Assembly: GCA_038216155.1 (NCBI GenBank) | Contig: JBBQQH010000004.1 | Location: 9,028 to 73,027, forward strand | DNA length: 64,000 nucleotides | Reading direction: 5' to 3' | Source: SZAS-103 sp038216155 | GTDB taxonomy: Bacteria; Pseudomonadota; Gammaproteobacteria; Xanthomonadales; Xanthomonadaceae | In this document: positions 8,971-18,600 of the stretch, piece after piece | Layout: every line of letters starts with the position of its first letter | How positions within the stretch are numbered: position 1 is the first letter of the stretch | The notes under the pieces: model-generated | Told to the model about the DNA's origin: nothing | Seen by the model: only the letters and a program-made list of their open reading frames with translations | The model's database searches: none | Made by a program: the position numbers and the translations under genes

Positions 8971-9717
8971 CTACTCCCGGGCCGCAGTTTCGGATTCGCT
9001 GCGCGCGATCGCCAGCGGCTCGTGCTGCACGAAAACATCGTCGGCAGGCGCAGAGTTTTCGTCCTCGTCAATTTCAGGTTCGTCCTCCCAGCTGTAGCGC
9101 TTGCGCGGCAACGGCGGATCGCAGCGCCGCCAGATGATCGCTGCCAGCAAGCCGCAAACCGCGCCCGACAAATGCGCTTCCCAAGAGATGCCAAGCTCAC
9201 GCGGAAAGATCGTCAACAACATCCCGCCATACAGGAAGAACGCGATCATCCCGGCCGCGATCGCTTGCCGGTCGCGGCGCAGTACGCCAAGCGTGAACAC
9301 CAGAAACATTAATCCATGCGCGAGTCCGCTGGCGCCCAGGTGCGCGCTGCCCGCATCGCCCAGCAACCAGGTTCCAATTCCAGAGCCCAGCCAGATCAGC
9401 GGCAGCGCGCGCAACGTCGCGCGTGGATACAGGCCGCCGCAGAGCGTACCCAGGATCAAAATCGGCAGTGAATTGGAAACCAGGTGTTCCAGCGAGCCGT
9501 GCAGCAGCGGCGCGGTGATGATTCCGAGCAATCCGGAAATCGAATGCGGCCGCAGCGTCAATGCCGCGAACGGCTGGCCCAACCAGTGCTCAACCAGCTT
9601 GATCCACCACAGCAGGGCAACGAAGCCGACGCTGATCCAGAACGCCCGATTGAAACCCGCCGCCAACGGACGCGCCGCACTAGCGGCGGCATCGGGATCG
9701 GGAAGTGGCAGGTCCAT
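8971..9717 (-). CDS. Rhomboid-family intramembrane serine protease
   Basis: A polytopic inner-membrane protein that should cleave substrates within the membrane. The catalytic pair is visible: S130 in HLGASGLAHG and H182 in WEAHLSGA, and the conserved HxxxxHxxxN helix (H73, H78, N82) is present. About six helices span residues 24-197. The acidic tail of about 50 residues (EDEPEIDEDE) is probably cytoplasmic. The ATG at 9717 is used here; an in-frame ATG at 9747 would add ten residues and run closer to the divergent rlmI start. Its stop lies 30 bp before phhA, so the two may share a transcript. Its substrate is unknown. Confidence 0.9.
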   Translation of the reverse strand: MDLPLPDPDAAASAARPLAAGFNRAFWISVGFVALLWWIKLVEHWLGQPFAALTLRPHSISGLLGIITAPLLHGSLEHLVSNSLPILILGTLCGGLYPRATLRALPLIWLGSGIGTWLLGDAGSAHLGASGLAHGLMFLVFTLGVLRRDRQAIAAGMIAFFLYGGMLLTIFPRELGISWEAHLSGAVCGLLAAIIWRRCDPPLPRKRYSWEDEPEIDEDENSAPADDVFVQHEPLAIARSESETAARE

Positions 9718-9787
9718 GCCCGCAACATGGGGATGCGCGCGGGGCATGCAAGCGTGGCACGGGCGCGCGACTGGCTATCATGTGCGG

Positions 9788-10975
9788 ATGAACGCAGCCG
9801 AGATTCCCGTGATCCACCTCAAAACCGCGCGCCCGCCGGGCAATCCGAACGCGCAGCATCCGTGGATTTTCCAGAAGATGGTGGAGAAGCCCGCGACCCG
9901 GCCCAAGCCGGGCAGCGTGGTCGAAATCATCGATCGCGATGGCGAATGGATTGGTCGCGGTTTCTACAACGGGCATTCGCGGATCACTCTGCGCGTGCTG
10001 GATACCGATCGTTCCGAGTCGATCGATGCGGGCTGGTTTTCCCGCCGCATTGCGGCCGCCGTGCGCCTGCGCCGCGAGTTGCTCAGGCTGGACGCGATCA
10101 GTGATGCCTGGCGTGTGGTGCACGCCGAGGGCGATGGTCTGTCCGGCCTGGTGGTGGATCGCTATGACGACCTGCTGGTGGTCGAATTTTTTTCCGCCGG
10201 CATGTGGCGCCATCGCGAATGGATTTTCGAGGCCTTGCGCGAGCAGTTTCCCGGCTGCCGTTTTTATGCATTCGCCGAGGATCACGTGCAGAAGCAGGAG
10301 AGCTTCGACCACCGGACGCCGGATGCACCGACGCCGGCGATCATCACCGAGCATGGGGTGAAATTTCGCGCCAGTCCCGGTAGCGGCCATAAGACCGGAT
10401 TCTTCGCCGACCAGCGCGACAATCGCGAATGGTTTGCACGGCATGTTGCCGGCAAACGCGTGCTTGACCTGTGCTGCAATTCCGGCGGCTTCGGCATTTA
10501 CGCCAAGGCGCGCGGGAATGCGGATGAGGTGATCGGGCTGGATCTGGACGAGGAAATCCTCGCCATCGCGAAAAAGAATGCGCAGCTAAACGACGTCAAG
10601 ATCAAGTTCGTGCAAGCCGATTTGTTTCCGTGGCTGCGTGAAGCGGCGATTGCGAAGGAGCGCTTCGACGCCGTGGTGCTGGACCCGGCCAAGCTCACCC
10701 GCGATCGCGAGCAGGTGATCCCGGCGCTGAAAAAATACCTCGACATGAACAAGCTGGCGCTGTCGGTGGTCGCACCGGGCGGGCTGTTCCTGAGTTGTTC
10801 GTGCACCGGATTGGTCAGCGAGGAGCAATTTCTCGACATGCTGCGCCGCGCCGCGTTCTACGCCAACCGCAAATTGCAGGTGCTGAAGGTCTCAGGCGCC
10901 GGCGCAGATCATCCGTTCCACGCCGACGTGCCGGAAAGCCGCTATCTCAAGGCCGCGTTTTGCCGGGTGGAATGA
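9788..10975 (+). CDS. rlmI: 23S rRNA m5C methyltransferase RlmI
   Basis: A class I SAM-dependent RNA methyltransferase of the COG1092 family; E. coli RlmI methylates C1962 of 23S rRNA. The 395 residues begin with a PUA-like RNA-binding part (NPNAQHPWIFQKM, about 1-90), then the central beta-hairpin region and the Rossmann domain. Motifs are VLDLCCNSGGFGIYAKARG for SAM, VVLDPAKL (motif IV, DPAK in place of DPPK) and LSCSCTGL carrying the catalytic cysteine. The frame is open far upstream, but the ATG at 9788 matches the family start. The gene end overlaps the mlaA end by 29 bp in convergent orientation. Confidence 0.9.
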   Translation: MNAAEIPVIHLKTARPPGNPNAQHPWIFQKMVEKPATRPKPGSVVEIIDRDGEWIGRGFYNGHSRITLRVLDTDRSESIDAGWFSRRIAAAVRLRRELLRLDAISDAWRVVHAEGDGLSGLVVDRYDDLLVVEFFSAGMWRHREWIFEALREQFPGCRFYAFAEDHVQKQESFDHRTPDAPTPAIITEHGVKFRASPGSGHKTGFFADQRDNREWFARHVAGKRVLDLCCNSGGFGIYAKARGNADEVIGLDLDEEILAIAKKNAQLNDVKIKFVQADLFPWLREAAIAKERFDAVVLDPAKLTRDREQVIPALKKYLDMNKLALSVVAPGGLFLSCSCTGLVSEEQFLDMLRRAAFYANRKLQVLKVSGAGADHPFHADVPESRYLKAAFCRVE

Positions 10976-11990
10976 CCGACGGGGAAGGCGACTCTGGTGT
11001 CGTTGGCGCTTCGTCGTCGGTGATATTCACCGCTTGGTCGTCGATCTGATGCAGGCGTCGCGCATTCCAGGCTTCGCGCAGCAGCAGGTAATCGTCGTCG
11101 ACACCGACGCTCAGTTCGTCCAGCGGCAGGATGCGTACGCGCGTGTCGACGATCGACAGGCCGATCAAGCCAACCCGCAAACCGGTCGGATTGACGTATT
11201 TGTAAGGCCCCAGCTGTGCATCGGCCAGCGAACCAATGCGATCGCGCAAGGTGCCCGGGCCGAGGAACGGAAGCAGGAAATAGCGCGAACGCCGCCAGCC
11301 CCAATGGCCGAGCGTTTGCCCGAAATCCTCGTTATACGGCGGGATATGCATCTTGCTGGCTGGATCGAACAGGCCGCCGATGCCGATCGTGGTGTTCACC
11401 GCGAAACGTCCCACCGAATTGAGTGAGCGCTGCGGATGCCCCTGCAACAGAAGGTTCACCGCAGTGATGGGTTGCACCAGATTCTCGAAGAAGTGGGCGA
11501 CGCTATAACGCACCGGTTTGGGCACCACGCGGACATAGCCCAGCGCCACTGGTTTGAGCAGCGCGTGATCAAAACGCTTGTTGAAGCGGTACACCGCGCG
11601 GTTGTAGTGCTCCCAGGGGTCGGGCACCATCGCCGCGGCTTCGGCATCCGGATCGCTTTGCAGGTAGGCGGGTAGCTCGGCCTTTTCGGCGGCCTGGTCT
11701 TTCGCCAAATCTGGGTTGGCGACGTCGATCGCAGCCAAGTCGGGTGGGTCGGCAGCGGTTGAAGTGGTGTCGATCGCGGGCGCGGCAGCCGATGTCGGGC
11801 CCGGTGCAGTCGTGTCGGTCACGGCGGCGTTGAGCGTTGCAACGTCGTCCAGTCGCGGCGCCGGCGCTGACGTGGACTGCGGCGGCTCTGCGCGCGTGTT
11901 GACCGGTGTCTGCGCGAGCGCCGGCAACGTAGCAAACAAGCACGTCGCCGCGAAGGCGAAGGCGATTGGTAAACGATCAGGCTGCGACAT
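10947..11990 (-). CDS. mlaA: MlaA/VacJ-family outer-membrane phospholipid export component
   Basis: MlaA removes phospholipids from the outer leaflet of the outer membrane and passes them to MlaC. The conserved core begins near residue 123 with DPWEHYNRAVYRFN and continues through the GHPQRSLNSVGRFAVNT and FGQTLGHWG motifs. Two features are unusual. There is a signal peptide that appears to end at ALA before Q27, without a standard lipobox (the only early cysteine, C17, lacks the lipobox context). A roughly 90-residue Ala/Thr/Pro/Asp-rich segment separates it from the core. The ATG at 11990 overlaps the end of mlaB by 14 bp; an earlier in-frame start at 12059 would lie inside mlaB. It is the last gene of the mla operon. 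Confidence 0.93.
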   Translation of the reverse strand: MSQPDRLPIAFAFAATCLFATLPALAQTPVNTRAEPPQSTSAPAPRLDDVATLNAAVTDTTAPGPTSAAAPAIDTTSTAADPPDLAAIDVANPDLAKDQAAEKAELPAYLQSDPDAEAAAMVPDPWEHYNRAVYRFNKRFDHALLKPVALGYVRVVPKPVRYSVAHFFENLVQPITAVNLLLQGHPQRSLNSVGRFAVNTTIGIGGLFDPASKMHIPPYNEDFGQTLGHWGWRRSRYFLLPFLGPGTLRDRIGSLADAQLGPYKYVNPTGLRVGLIGLSIVDTRVRILPLDELSVGVDDDYLLLREAWNARRLHQIDDQAVNITDDEAPTTPESPSPSVIPPGKTRP

Positions 11991-12309
11991 GGGCGATGCC
12001 TTCCAGCGAAGGTTGGATTCGATAGGCCAAGCACAGCGAAGCATAGCCCTGCGGCGCATGCATGATGCGCGGCGCTTGCGCGCCGCCGCGGCGTACCCGC
12101 GCGATCACTTCAATGAGCCACGCAAGACCGGCGGTATCCAGCGCGGCCACCGAGGCTAGGTCGATCTGCCGCACCTGCGCGAGCGATACTGGCAATGCAG
12201 ACCACAACGCAGTCACTGCGTGACGTTGCAGCGCGCCGGAGACAACCAGCGCGTCGCCGCGCACTTCGGCGCTTGCCGAGGTTTGAGCGTTTGTGGCAAC
12301 ACGTTTCAT
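11977..12309 (-). CDS. mlaB: MlaB-type STAS-domain protein
   Basis: A 110-residue cytoplasmic STAS protein, the accessory subunit that binds the MlaF ATPase in the MlaFEDB transporter. The STAS core shows as DLASVAALDTAGLAWLIEV, with the conserved aspartate-threonine turn that contacts MlaF. The frame is open to 12477, but that would lie within mlaC; the ATG at 12309, ten bases after the mlaC stop, is clearly the start. Low overall conservation is normal for MlaB; the operon position between mlaC and mlaA confirms the call. Confidence 0.88.
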   Translation of the reverse strand: MKRVATNAQTSASAEVRGDALVVSGALQRHAVTALWSALPVSLAQVRQIDLASVAALDTAGLAWLIEVIARVRRGGAQAPRIMHAPQGYASLCLAYRIQPSLEGIAHVAA

Positions 12310-12319
12310 GCGCGCGTGG

Positions 12320-13030
12320 TCACTTGCGGATGCGCGGATCAACTGCGATCGCGCCAGCGCGTAAATCGGCGGTGATCTGCGCCAGCGATTTGCGCCGCAA
12401 CTCATCGTTGAACTGGGTGCGGAAGGTGCCGACGAACGAGGTGCCTTCCACCAGCACATCGAAGATTTTCCATTCACCGTCGGCCTTATGCATCAGGTAA
12501 TCCACCGGCACCGGCGCGCCGCTGCTGCGATCAACCAGACTCTTGACCTTGATGATGCTGCCACCGCGGAAACTTTGCTCCGAGGTCACTTTCACGTTCA
12601 ATCCGGGATCAAGTTGTAGCAACGAATTGCCGTAGCGTTGCATCAGGTTTTCGGCCAGCGCGTCGGCGAATCCGCGCAGTTGCGCATCATCCACACCGGT
12701 GCCGTTGCGGCCGAGCACGAGCCTGGCCGAATACACCCGATCAAAGCCGTGGCTGAACTCGCTACGGATGTAATCGTGCAGCACCTTAGGACTGACTTGG
12801 AACTCGGCACGCCGCGACGACAGCGTTCGAATCACACGCTGGCTGTTGCTTTGCACGAGTTGGCTCGGGGTCATCGCCGCTTCTGCCGCGGGTGATGGCA
12901 TCGGCGTGGATTGCGCGATGGAACTCAGTGGCAGCGCAAGACCGCCAATCGCCAGGGCGAGGGAAGCGGCGGCGAATACGCTCGGTGCGCGCAAGCGTGC
13001 AAGTCGGCGATTAATCAATACTCGATTCAA
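12320..13030 (-). CDS. mlaC: MlaC periplasmic phospholipid carrier
   Basis: MlaC shuttles phospholipids across the periplasm between MlaA and MlaFEDB. The 236 residues start with a long signal peptide (hydrophobic stretch about 16-38, ending ...SSIAQ) and then the ABC-transporter auxiliary fold typical of the Tol-Tol-Ttg2 family, with FQVSPKVLHDYI, RSEFSHGFD and the late DGEWKIFDVLVEGTSFV motif. The start codon is TTG, supported by AGGAGAAA eight bases upstream. It follows mlaD by 11 bp. Confidence 0.94.
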   Translation of the reverse strand: MNRVLINRRLARLRAPSVFAAASLALAIGGLALPLSSIAQSTPMPSPAAEAAMTPSQLVQSNSQRVIRTLSSRRAEFQVSPKVLHDYIRSEFSHGFDRVYSARLVLGRNGTGVDDAQLRGFADALAENLMQRYGNSLLQLDPGLNVKVTSEQSFRGGSIIKVKSLVDRSSGAPVPVDYLMHKADGEWKIFDVLVEGTSFVGTFRTQFNDELRRKSLAQITADLRAGAIAVDPRIRK

Positions 13031-13041
13031 GGATGTTTCTC

Positions 13042-13641
13042 CTATGGCTGGTTGGGCAGGATCTCCGGCACAACCGGTTTCACTGCAGGTTCGCTGTCAG
13101 TAGCGGCCGCAGCCGGCGCGCCGGTTGCGGGTGCATCCTTGTTGCCGCCAGCGCCGAAGATGTACTTGCCGATCAACTCCTCAAGCACGACTGCACTCTG
13201 CGTATAAATCAACTCGCCGCCAGAGGGCAGCGTTTCCGGATCGCCGCCGGGATCAAGCCCGACATAGCGCTCGCCTAGCAAGCCAGCGGTGAGGATTTTG
13301 GCGTTGGTGTCGGCCGGCATGTTGGTGTACGGCGGATCCAGCGCCAGCGTCACCACCGCGCTGTAACTTTTCGGATCAAGCGAGATCTTCGCGACCTCGC
13401 CGATCGCCACGCCCGCGATCTTGACCGGCGCATGCACGCGCAAGTCGGCGATGTTGGTGAACTTCGCCGTCAACTGATACGGCTGGGCGCCGAAACCCAG
13501 TTTGCGATTGGTCGAGGCAAACGCCAACACCAGCAGCGCGGCCAGCGCCAGCAACAGGAACACGCCGACTGCCAATTCCACGCCTTGGCGTGAGCGCCGG
13601 CGTGGTCTGGTGTCGCGAGTAGGGCTGCCGGATTCGGTCAT
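13042..13641 (-). CDS. mlaD: MlaD, MCE-domain lipid transport subunit
   Basis: MlaD is anchored in the inner membrane by one helix (about residues 21-43 here) and forms a hexameric MCE ring that channels phospholipid. The MCE domain runs from about 50 to 130, including KFTNIADLRVHAPVKIAGV and GLLGERYVGLDPGG. The tail of about 50 residues is Ala/Pro-rich. The length of 199 residues is a little longer than E. coli MlaD because of that tail. It lies 110 bp after mlaE, the only sizeable gap within the operon. Confidence 0.95.
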   Translation of the reverse strand: MTESGSPTRDTRPRRRSRQGVELAVGVFLLLALAALLVLAFASTNRKLGFGAQPYQLTAKFTNIADLRVHAPVKIAGVAIGEVAKISLDPKSYSAVVTLALDPPYTNMPADTNAKILTAGLLGERYVGLDPGGDPETLPSGGELIYTQSAVVLEELIGKYIFGAGGNKDAPATGAPAAAATDSEPAVKPVVPEILPNQP

Positions 13642-13751
13642 TGCGTGGGTTCCAGTTCAATCACAAATTTTGATACACGAAATCTGAAGGCGCCTATTGC
13701 AACACGGGCGCATTGGTCGGCGCGCAACACCGTTGCCATCGATTCATCGCA

Positions 13752-14501
13752 TCAGACCCGAAACAGCAGTGCGCTGAGGATGAAGTTCAACATCAACACC
13801 AGCAGCGAGGCGTTGACCACCGCGCGCGTGGTCGCCAGCGAGGTGCCTTCGATGGTCGGCTCGGCGTGATAGCCCACATAGGCCGCGATCAATGCGCTGC
13901 TGCCGCCGAAGATTGCCGCCTTCAGGAATGCCACGCCGTAGTCGTCGATCAAATCGACATTCGCGCCAAGCGCCGACCAGAAATAGCCAGAATCCAGACC
14001 CAGCACATGCACCGCTTCGAGGTAACCCGCGGCAATTGCGAAGGCGATGAAGAATGCGGTGAGCAGCGGCACCGTCAGGATCGCAGCCCAAAAGCGCGGC
14101 GCGACCACGCGCGCCACCGGATCGATCGCCATCAGCGACAGCGCATTGATCTGGTCGGTGGCGCGCATCAGCGCCAGCTCGGCGGCAATCGATGAGCCGG
14201 CACGACCAATGAACAACAAAGCGGTCAGCACCGGCCCAAGTTCGCGATACAGCGACAACCCAAGCAGCGTCGAAAGACCATTGGTCGCCCCGAAGCGACT
14301 GAGCGTGCGATAGCCCTGCAAGGTCAGCACCAGCCCGACGAAGGCGCCGCCGACCGCGATGATCGGCAGTGTGCGCGCACCAATCGCATAAATTTGCCGC
14401 ACCAGCTCGGCGCGAAACGCGCGATCGGGCAATGAGGCACGCAGGATCGCCAGCTTGAACAAGCCGACCTGACCAATGCCGCGCACGATCGAGACGCTCA
14501 C
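13752..14501 (-). CDS. mlaE: MlaE permease of the phospholipid ABC transporter
   Basis: The membrane permease of the Mla ABC transporter. The 249 residues contain five to six hydrophobic helices with the MlaE-family pattern: LPIIAVGGAFVGLVLTLQGY, the ELGPVLTALLFIGRAGSSIAAEL block, and MRATDQINALSLMAIDP. The start is GTG at 14501, overlapping the mlaF stop by four bases (GTGA), so translation is probably coupled. Confidence 0.96.
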   Translation of the reverse strand: MSVSIVRGIGQVGLFKLAILRASLPDRAFRAELVRQIYAIGARTLPIIAVGGAFVGLVLTLQGYRTLSRFGATNGLSTLLGLSLYRELGPVLTALLFIGRAGSSIAAELALMRATDQINALSLMAIDPVARVVAPRFWAAILTVPLLTAFFIAFAIAAGYLEAVHVLGLDSGYFWSALGANVDLIDDYGVAFLKAAIFGGSSALIAAYVGYHAEPTIEGTSLATTRAVVNASLLVLMLNFILSALLFRV

Positions 14502-15394
14502 AAAACGTGCATCCGCGGATCATCCGTCGCGTTGCTGACGCCGGTGATCAACACCGCATCGCCCTCGTCGAACGCAATCGGCCCGTCCGGTTCGCCCCGC
14601 AAAAACTGCCGCAGCAACGGATCATCGCTTGCGGTCAGCGCATCCGGTGTGCCGTCGAAAATCACCCGCTGGTTGGCGATCACGATCGCGCGATCAGCGA
14701 TTGGCAACGTTTCATGCACGTGGTGGGTGACGATCACGCTGGTCAGGCCGAGGCTGTCGTTCAAGCGCCGGATCAAACTGACGATCACGCCGCCAGCAAT
14801 TGGATCCAGTCCAGTCAGCGGCTCGTCGTAGAGCATCAACGGCGGATCCAGCGCCAAGGCGCGCGCCAAAGCGACCCGCCGCGCCATGCCGCCGGACAGT
14901 TCACGCGGATACAGCTCGCCTGCGCTGCGCAGGCCGACCGCGTTGAGTTTCAGATCGACCACGCGCTGCAGCAGCAGCTCAGGCAAATCGGTATGCGCGC
15001 GCAAAGGCAGCGCAATGTTTTCGGCGACGGTCAGATCAGTCAACAGGCCATTGCCCTGCAACAACACGCCGATCGATTTGCGCAACTCAAGCAATGCGCG
15101 CGAGCCATTAGCCGGCAAGGGCGCGCCGAGCACCTCGATCGTTCCTGCGGTCGGTTCCAGTTCACCGGTGAGCGCTGCCAGCAGGGTCGACTTGCCGCTG
15201 CCGCTCGGCCCGAGGATCGCGGTGACGCTGCCGCGCGGTACCCGCAGCGACACCTCGCGCAACACCGCCCGCCCGCCGCGATCAAGCTGCACGTTGTGCA
15301 GGCGGATGCAATCGAGGTCAGCGCTTTCCGCAGCAGCAACGCGCGTGCTCGCCGTTGCGGATGTTGTCGGGATTGAGGAGTGAGTCGCTGACAT
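14498..15394 (-). CDS. mlaF: MlaF ATPase of the phospholipid ABC transporter
   Basis: The cytoplasmic ATPase that powers MlaFEDB. In 298 residues: Walker A GPSGSGKST, a Q-loop glutamine in LLQGNGLLTDL, signature LSGGMARRVALARAL, Walker B LMLYDEPLTGLDP and the H-loop histidine in IVTHHVHE. The N-terminus has about 28 low-complexity residues before the ABC fold, and the C-terminus is extended by about 40 residues after the usual FLRG end. The ATG at 15394 is preferred over a TTG immediately before it. It is the first gene of the mla operon and is divergent from recC, with about 210 bp between them for promoters. Confidence 0.95.
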   Translation of the reverse strand: MSATHSSIPTTSATASTRVAAAESADLDCIRLHNVQLDRGGRAVLREVSLRVPRGSVTAILGPSGSGKSTLLAALTGELEPTAGTIEVLGAPLPANGSRALLELRKSIGVLLQGNGLLTDLTVAENIALPLRAHTDLPELLLQRVVDLKLNAVGLRSAGELYPRELSGGMARRVALARALALDPPLMLYDEPLTGLDPIAGGVIVSLIRRLNDSLGLTSVIVTHHVHETLPIADRAIVIANQRVIFDGTPDALTASDDPLLRQFLRGEPDGPIAFDEGDAVLITGVSNATDDPRMHVL

Positions 15395-15606
15395 CAATGG
15401 GAGTTCGCAATGAAAAAGGTGGTGGCGGCAATCGATCGGTGCCCACCTTCACCCATTGCGCCTGAATGCACGCAACCGGGCGCCGAGAATCCAGTCTGCC
15501 ACGCCATTGTTAGCCGGCCCTGCGCCTGCCGCGCCGGTCTCGCACGCTGAGATGCTTGTGCGGCATCATCGCGATTGTGTCCAGCGCTTCCACTCCAGCA
15601 TCGCCC

Positions 15607-18600
15607 ATGGCCGAGCACGGTGATTTTCGCCTGTATGCGAGCAACTCGCTCGAGGTGCTGGCCGGTTTGCTGGCGAACGAGTTGCGCCAGCCGCACCCGG
15701 GCGCAGGCCTGCTGACGCCGGACACCATCGTGATACCGCAGGTTTCGATGCGGCGCTGGCTGCAGAACACCCTGGCGCAAACGCACGGCATCGCCGCCAA
15801 TTTGCATTTGCTGACACCGGGCGAATTCGTGCGTGACGCACTGGATGCGAATTTGCCGATCGCCGATCAGGCCACTCGCGAACACGCCAACCTCGACGCC
15901 GCCAATCTGCAGTGGCGTTTGTATGCGGCGCTGCGCGAATTGGCAGCGCGTCGGCATCCGGCATTGACCTCGCTTGCGTCATGGCTGAGCAACGAGGCCG
16001 ACGAGAGCGGCGAAGACGCGTTACGCACGTTTTCGCTGTCAACCGAGCTGGCCTCGGTGTTCGAGAAATACCAGGCGTGGCGTCGCGACTGGTTGCTGGG
16101 CTGGGAGGCCGGGCGCGATGCCGACGATTGGCAGGCCGAACTGTGGCGTCGCGTCGCCCGCGGCTTGCCGCATCGGGCGCGCCGTATCGATGCGTATCTG
16201 CAACGCTTTGCCGCAGACCCAAAGCAGTTGCCGCGCGGTCTGCCACCTCGGCTGTTCGTGTTCGCCTGCATCAATGTTTCGCCCGACGTGCTGCGCGTGC
16301 TGGCTACCCAGTCGCAAGTCGGCGTGCAGCATTTCTATCTGCCGACCCCGAGCCGGAGTTACTGGGGCGACCTGCAAGCGATGTCGGCCCGCGTGCATGC
16401 GCTACCAACGGACCACGATGACGACAGCCTGTTCGATGCCGAGGACAATCCGCTGCTGCAGGCCTGGGGCGCTGCCGGCCGCGACTTCATCGCCACCCTG
16501 GCCAGCTACGAAACCGTGCATCCGTCTCGCGAAATAGCGGCGTTCGCCGACCCCGAAGACGATCCCTACGATAACCCTGCCAGCGACAGTTTGCTCAAGC
16601 GATTGCAGCGCGATCTGCTGCACCGACGCGCGCCGCCGGATGTTGCGCATGCGTTTCGGGCGGAAGTGAATCGCAACGATCCGAGCCTGCAAATCCACGC
16701 CTGTCACACCCGGCTGCGTGAGGTGCAGGTGCTGCACGATCAGTTGCGCGCGCTGCTCGAAGCCGAACCCGGGCAGGGCAAACGCTGGCTGGAGCCGCGC
16801 GAGATCGTCGTGCTGATGCCCGATATCGATCCCTACCTGCCGGCGATCGAAGCGGTTTTCGGCGCCGCAGGCAGTGCCGCGATCGGTCAGCGCGCGGCGT
16901 CGCCGATTCCTTGGACGGTCGCCGACGGCAGCCTGCTCGCGGGCGAGCCGCTGGCCGAGGTGTTTGTACAGCTGCTGGCATTGCCGCAATCGCGCTTTGC
17001 GGTCGATGGCATTCTGGAATTGCTGGCGGTGCCGGCCATCGCCGAGCGCTTCGATCTCAACCAGGCCGGCTGGAATCAATTACGGCACTGGCTGCGCGAA
17101 GCAGGTGCGCGTTGGGGTCTGGATGCACGCCATCGTGCGCGCCACGACGCACCATCCGAGGCCGCCTTCACTTGGCAGTTCGCGCTCGATCGCCTGCTGC
17201 TGGGGCATGCCAGCGGCGAGGATGCAATGATTGCCGGCGTCGCGCCGTGGCCGAAGCTGGAAGGCGGATCGTTGCACGCACTCGATGCACTGATCCGCGT
17301 GCTGCACGTGCTGGCGCGCGCCGAACGCGAATTTGCCGAACCCGCCACCGCGCTAGTGTGGCAACAGCGATTGCTACGACTGCTTGAGGACTTGCTGCCA
17401 GCGACGCCGCAACAGCCGCAGGATCGCGCCTTGCTGCAAGAGCTGCGCCAGGCGATCGAATCCTTTCGCGAGCAGATTGATCGCGCGCAAGTGTCCGCAG
17501 CCCTGCCGCTGGCGGTGGTGCGCGACTGGTTCCGCACCACGCTGGGGCAAAGCGATTCGCGCGCGCCGTTCCTGTCCGGCGGAGTCACCTTCTGCCGGAT
17601 GGTGCCGATGCGACTGCTGCCGTTCCGGGTGATCTGCGTGTTGGGGCTCGACGATGGCGCACTGCCGCGGCGCGATCCGGTCGGCGGGCTGAACCGGCTC
17701 GCCGCTGCGCTGGGCACGAAGGCGCGACAGCGCGGTGATCGATCGTTGCGAGAGGACGATCGCTTCTTGATGCTGCAATTGTTTGCCGCTGCCGGCGACG
17801 TGTTCTATCTGAGTTATCGCGGAGCGGATCCGCGTGATAACTCGCGCCGCGAGCCTTCGGTGCTGGTCGGCGAGTTGCTGGATGTAGCGGCGCGCTATCA
17901 CACTGATCCCGACAGCGCGCGCAAGCAACTGGTTGTGCATCATCCGTTGCAGCCGTTTTCAGCGCAGGCGTTCGGCGCAGCGAGCCGCGATGAAAGTACT
18001 GTAGAACCACGTCGTTTCAGCTACCAATCGCAATGGCTTCCCGGCGCCCACGCGACTGCGGTCGGACACGCGCCGCAGCCGGCGTTTGTTGCCGCGCCAA
18101 TCACGCCAGAACACAGCGAACCGACGGCAGCGCCGGTCGAGGTGTCGCTGGCCGCACTGCGCGCCTTCCTGCGCAATCCGCCACAGGCGTTCCTGCGCCA
18201 GGCGCTTCACCTGCATCTGCCCGAGGCAGCCGAACAATGGGCAGTGGCCGAGCCGTTCGATACGCCGATTGCGCTGCGCAAACACGCATTGCAACAAGTG
18301 GTGCTGGACGCGTGTCTGTCTGCATCCGATACGCCAGACAACGCGACCCTGCATGCCGAACTGGTGGCGCGCGCTCTGCTGCCTTCCGGCGCACCTGGCC
18401 TGCTGCAATTGGATGCATTGCGCGAGCAGGTGCAGCCGTATGCGGACGCACTCGTTCAATGGCGCAACGGCGCTCAGCCGTCGAGTACGACGTTCGATCT
18501 CGCGCTGGAGCGCTGGCAGTTGAGTGGCACCCTCAATGGCCTGTATCCGCACGGCTTGGCGCGGATGAAGTTCGGACCGCTCGATGGCAACACGCAATTG

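Noticed and set aside
11977..12477. A 166-residue version of the STAS protein
   Set aside because: The extra N-terminal part lies inside mlaC in another frame; the ATG at 12309 ten bases after the mlaC stop is the natural start.
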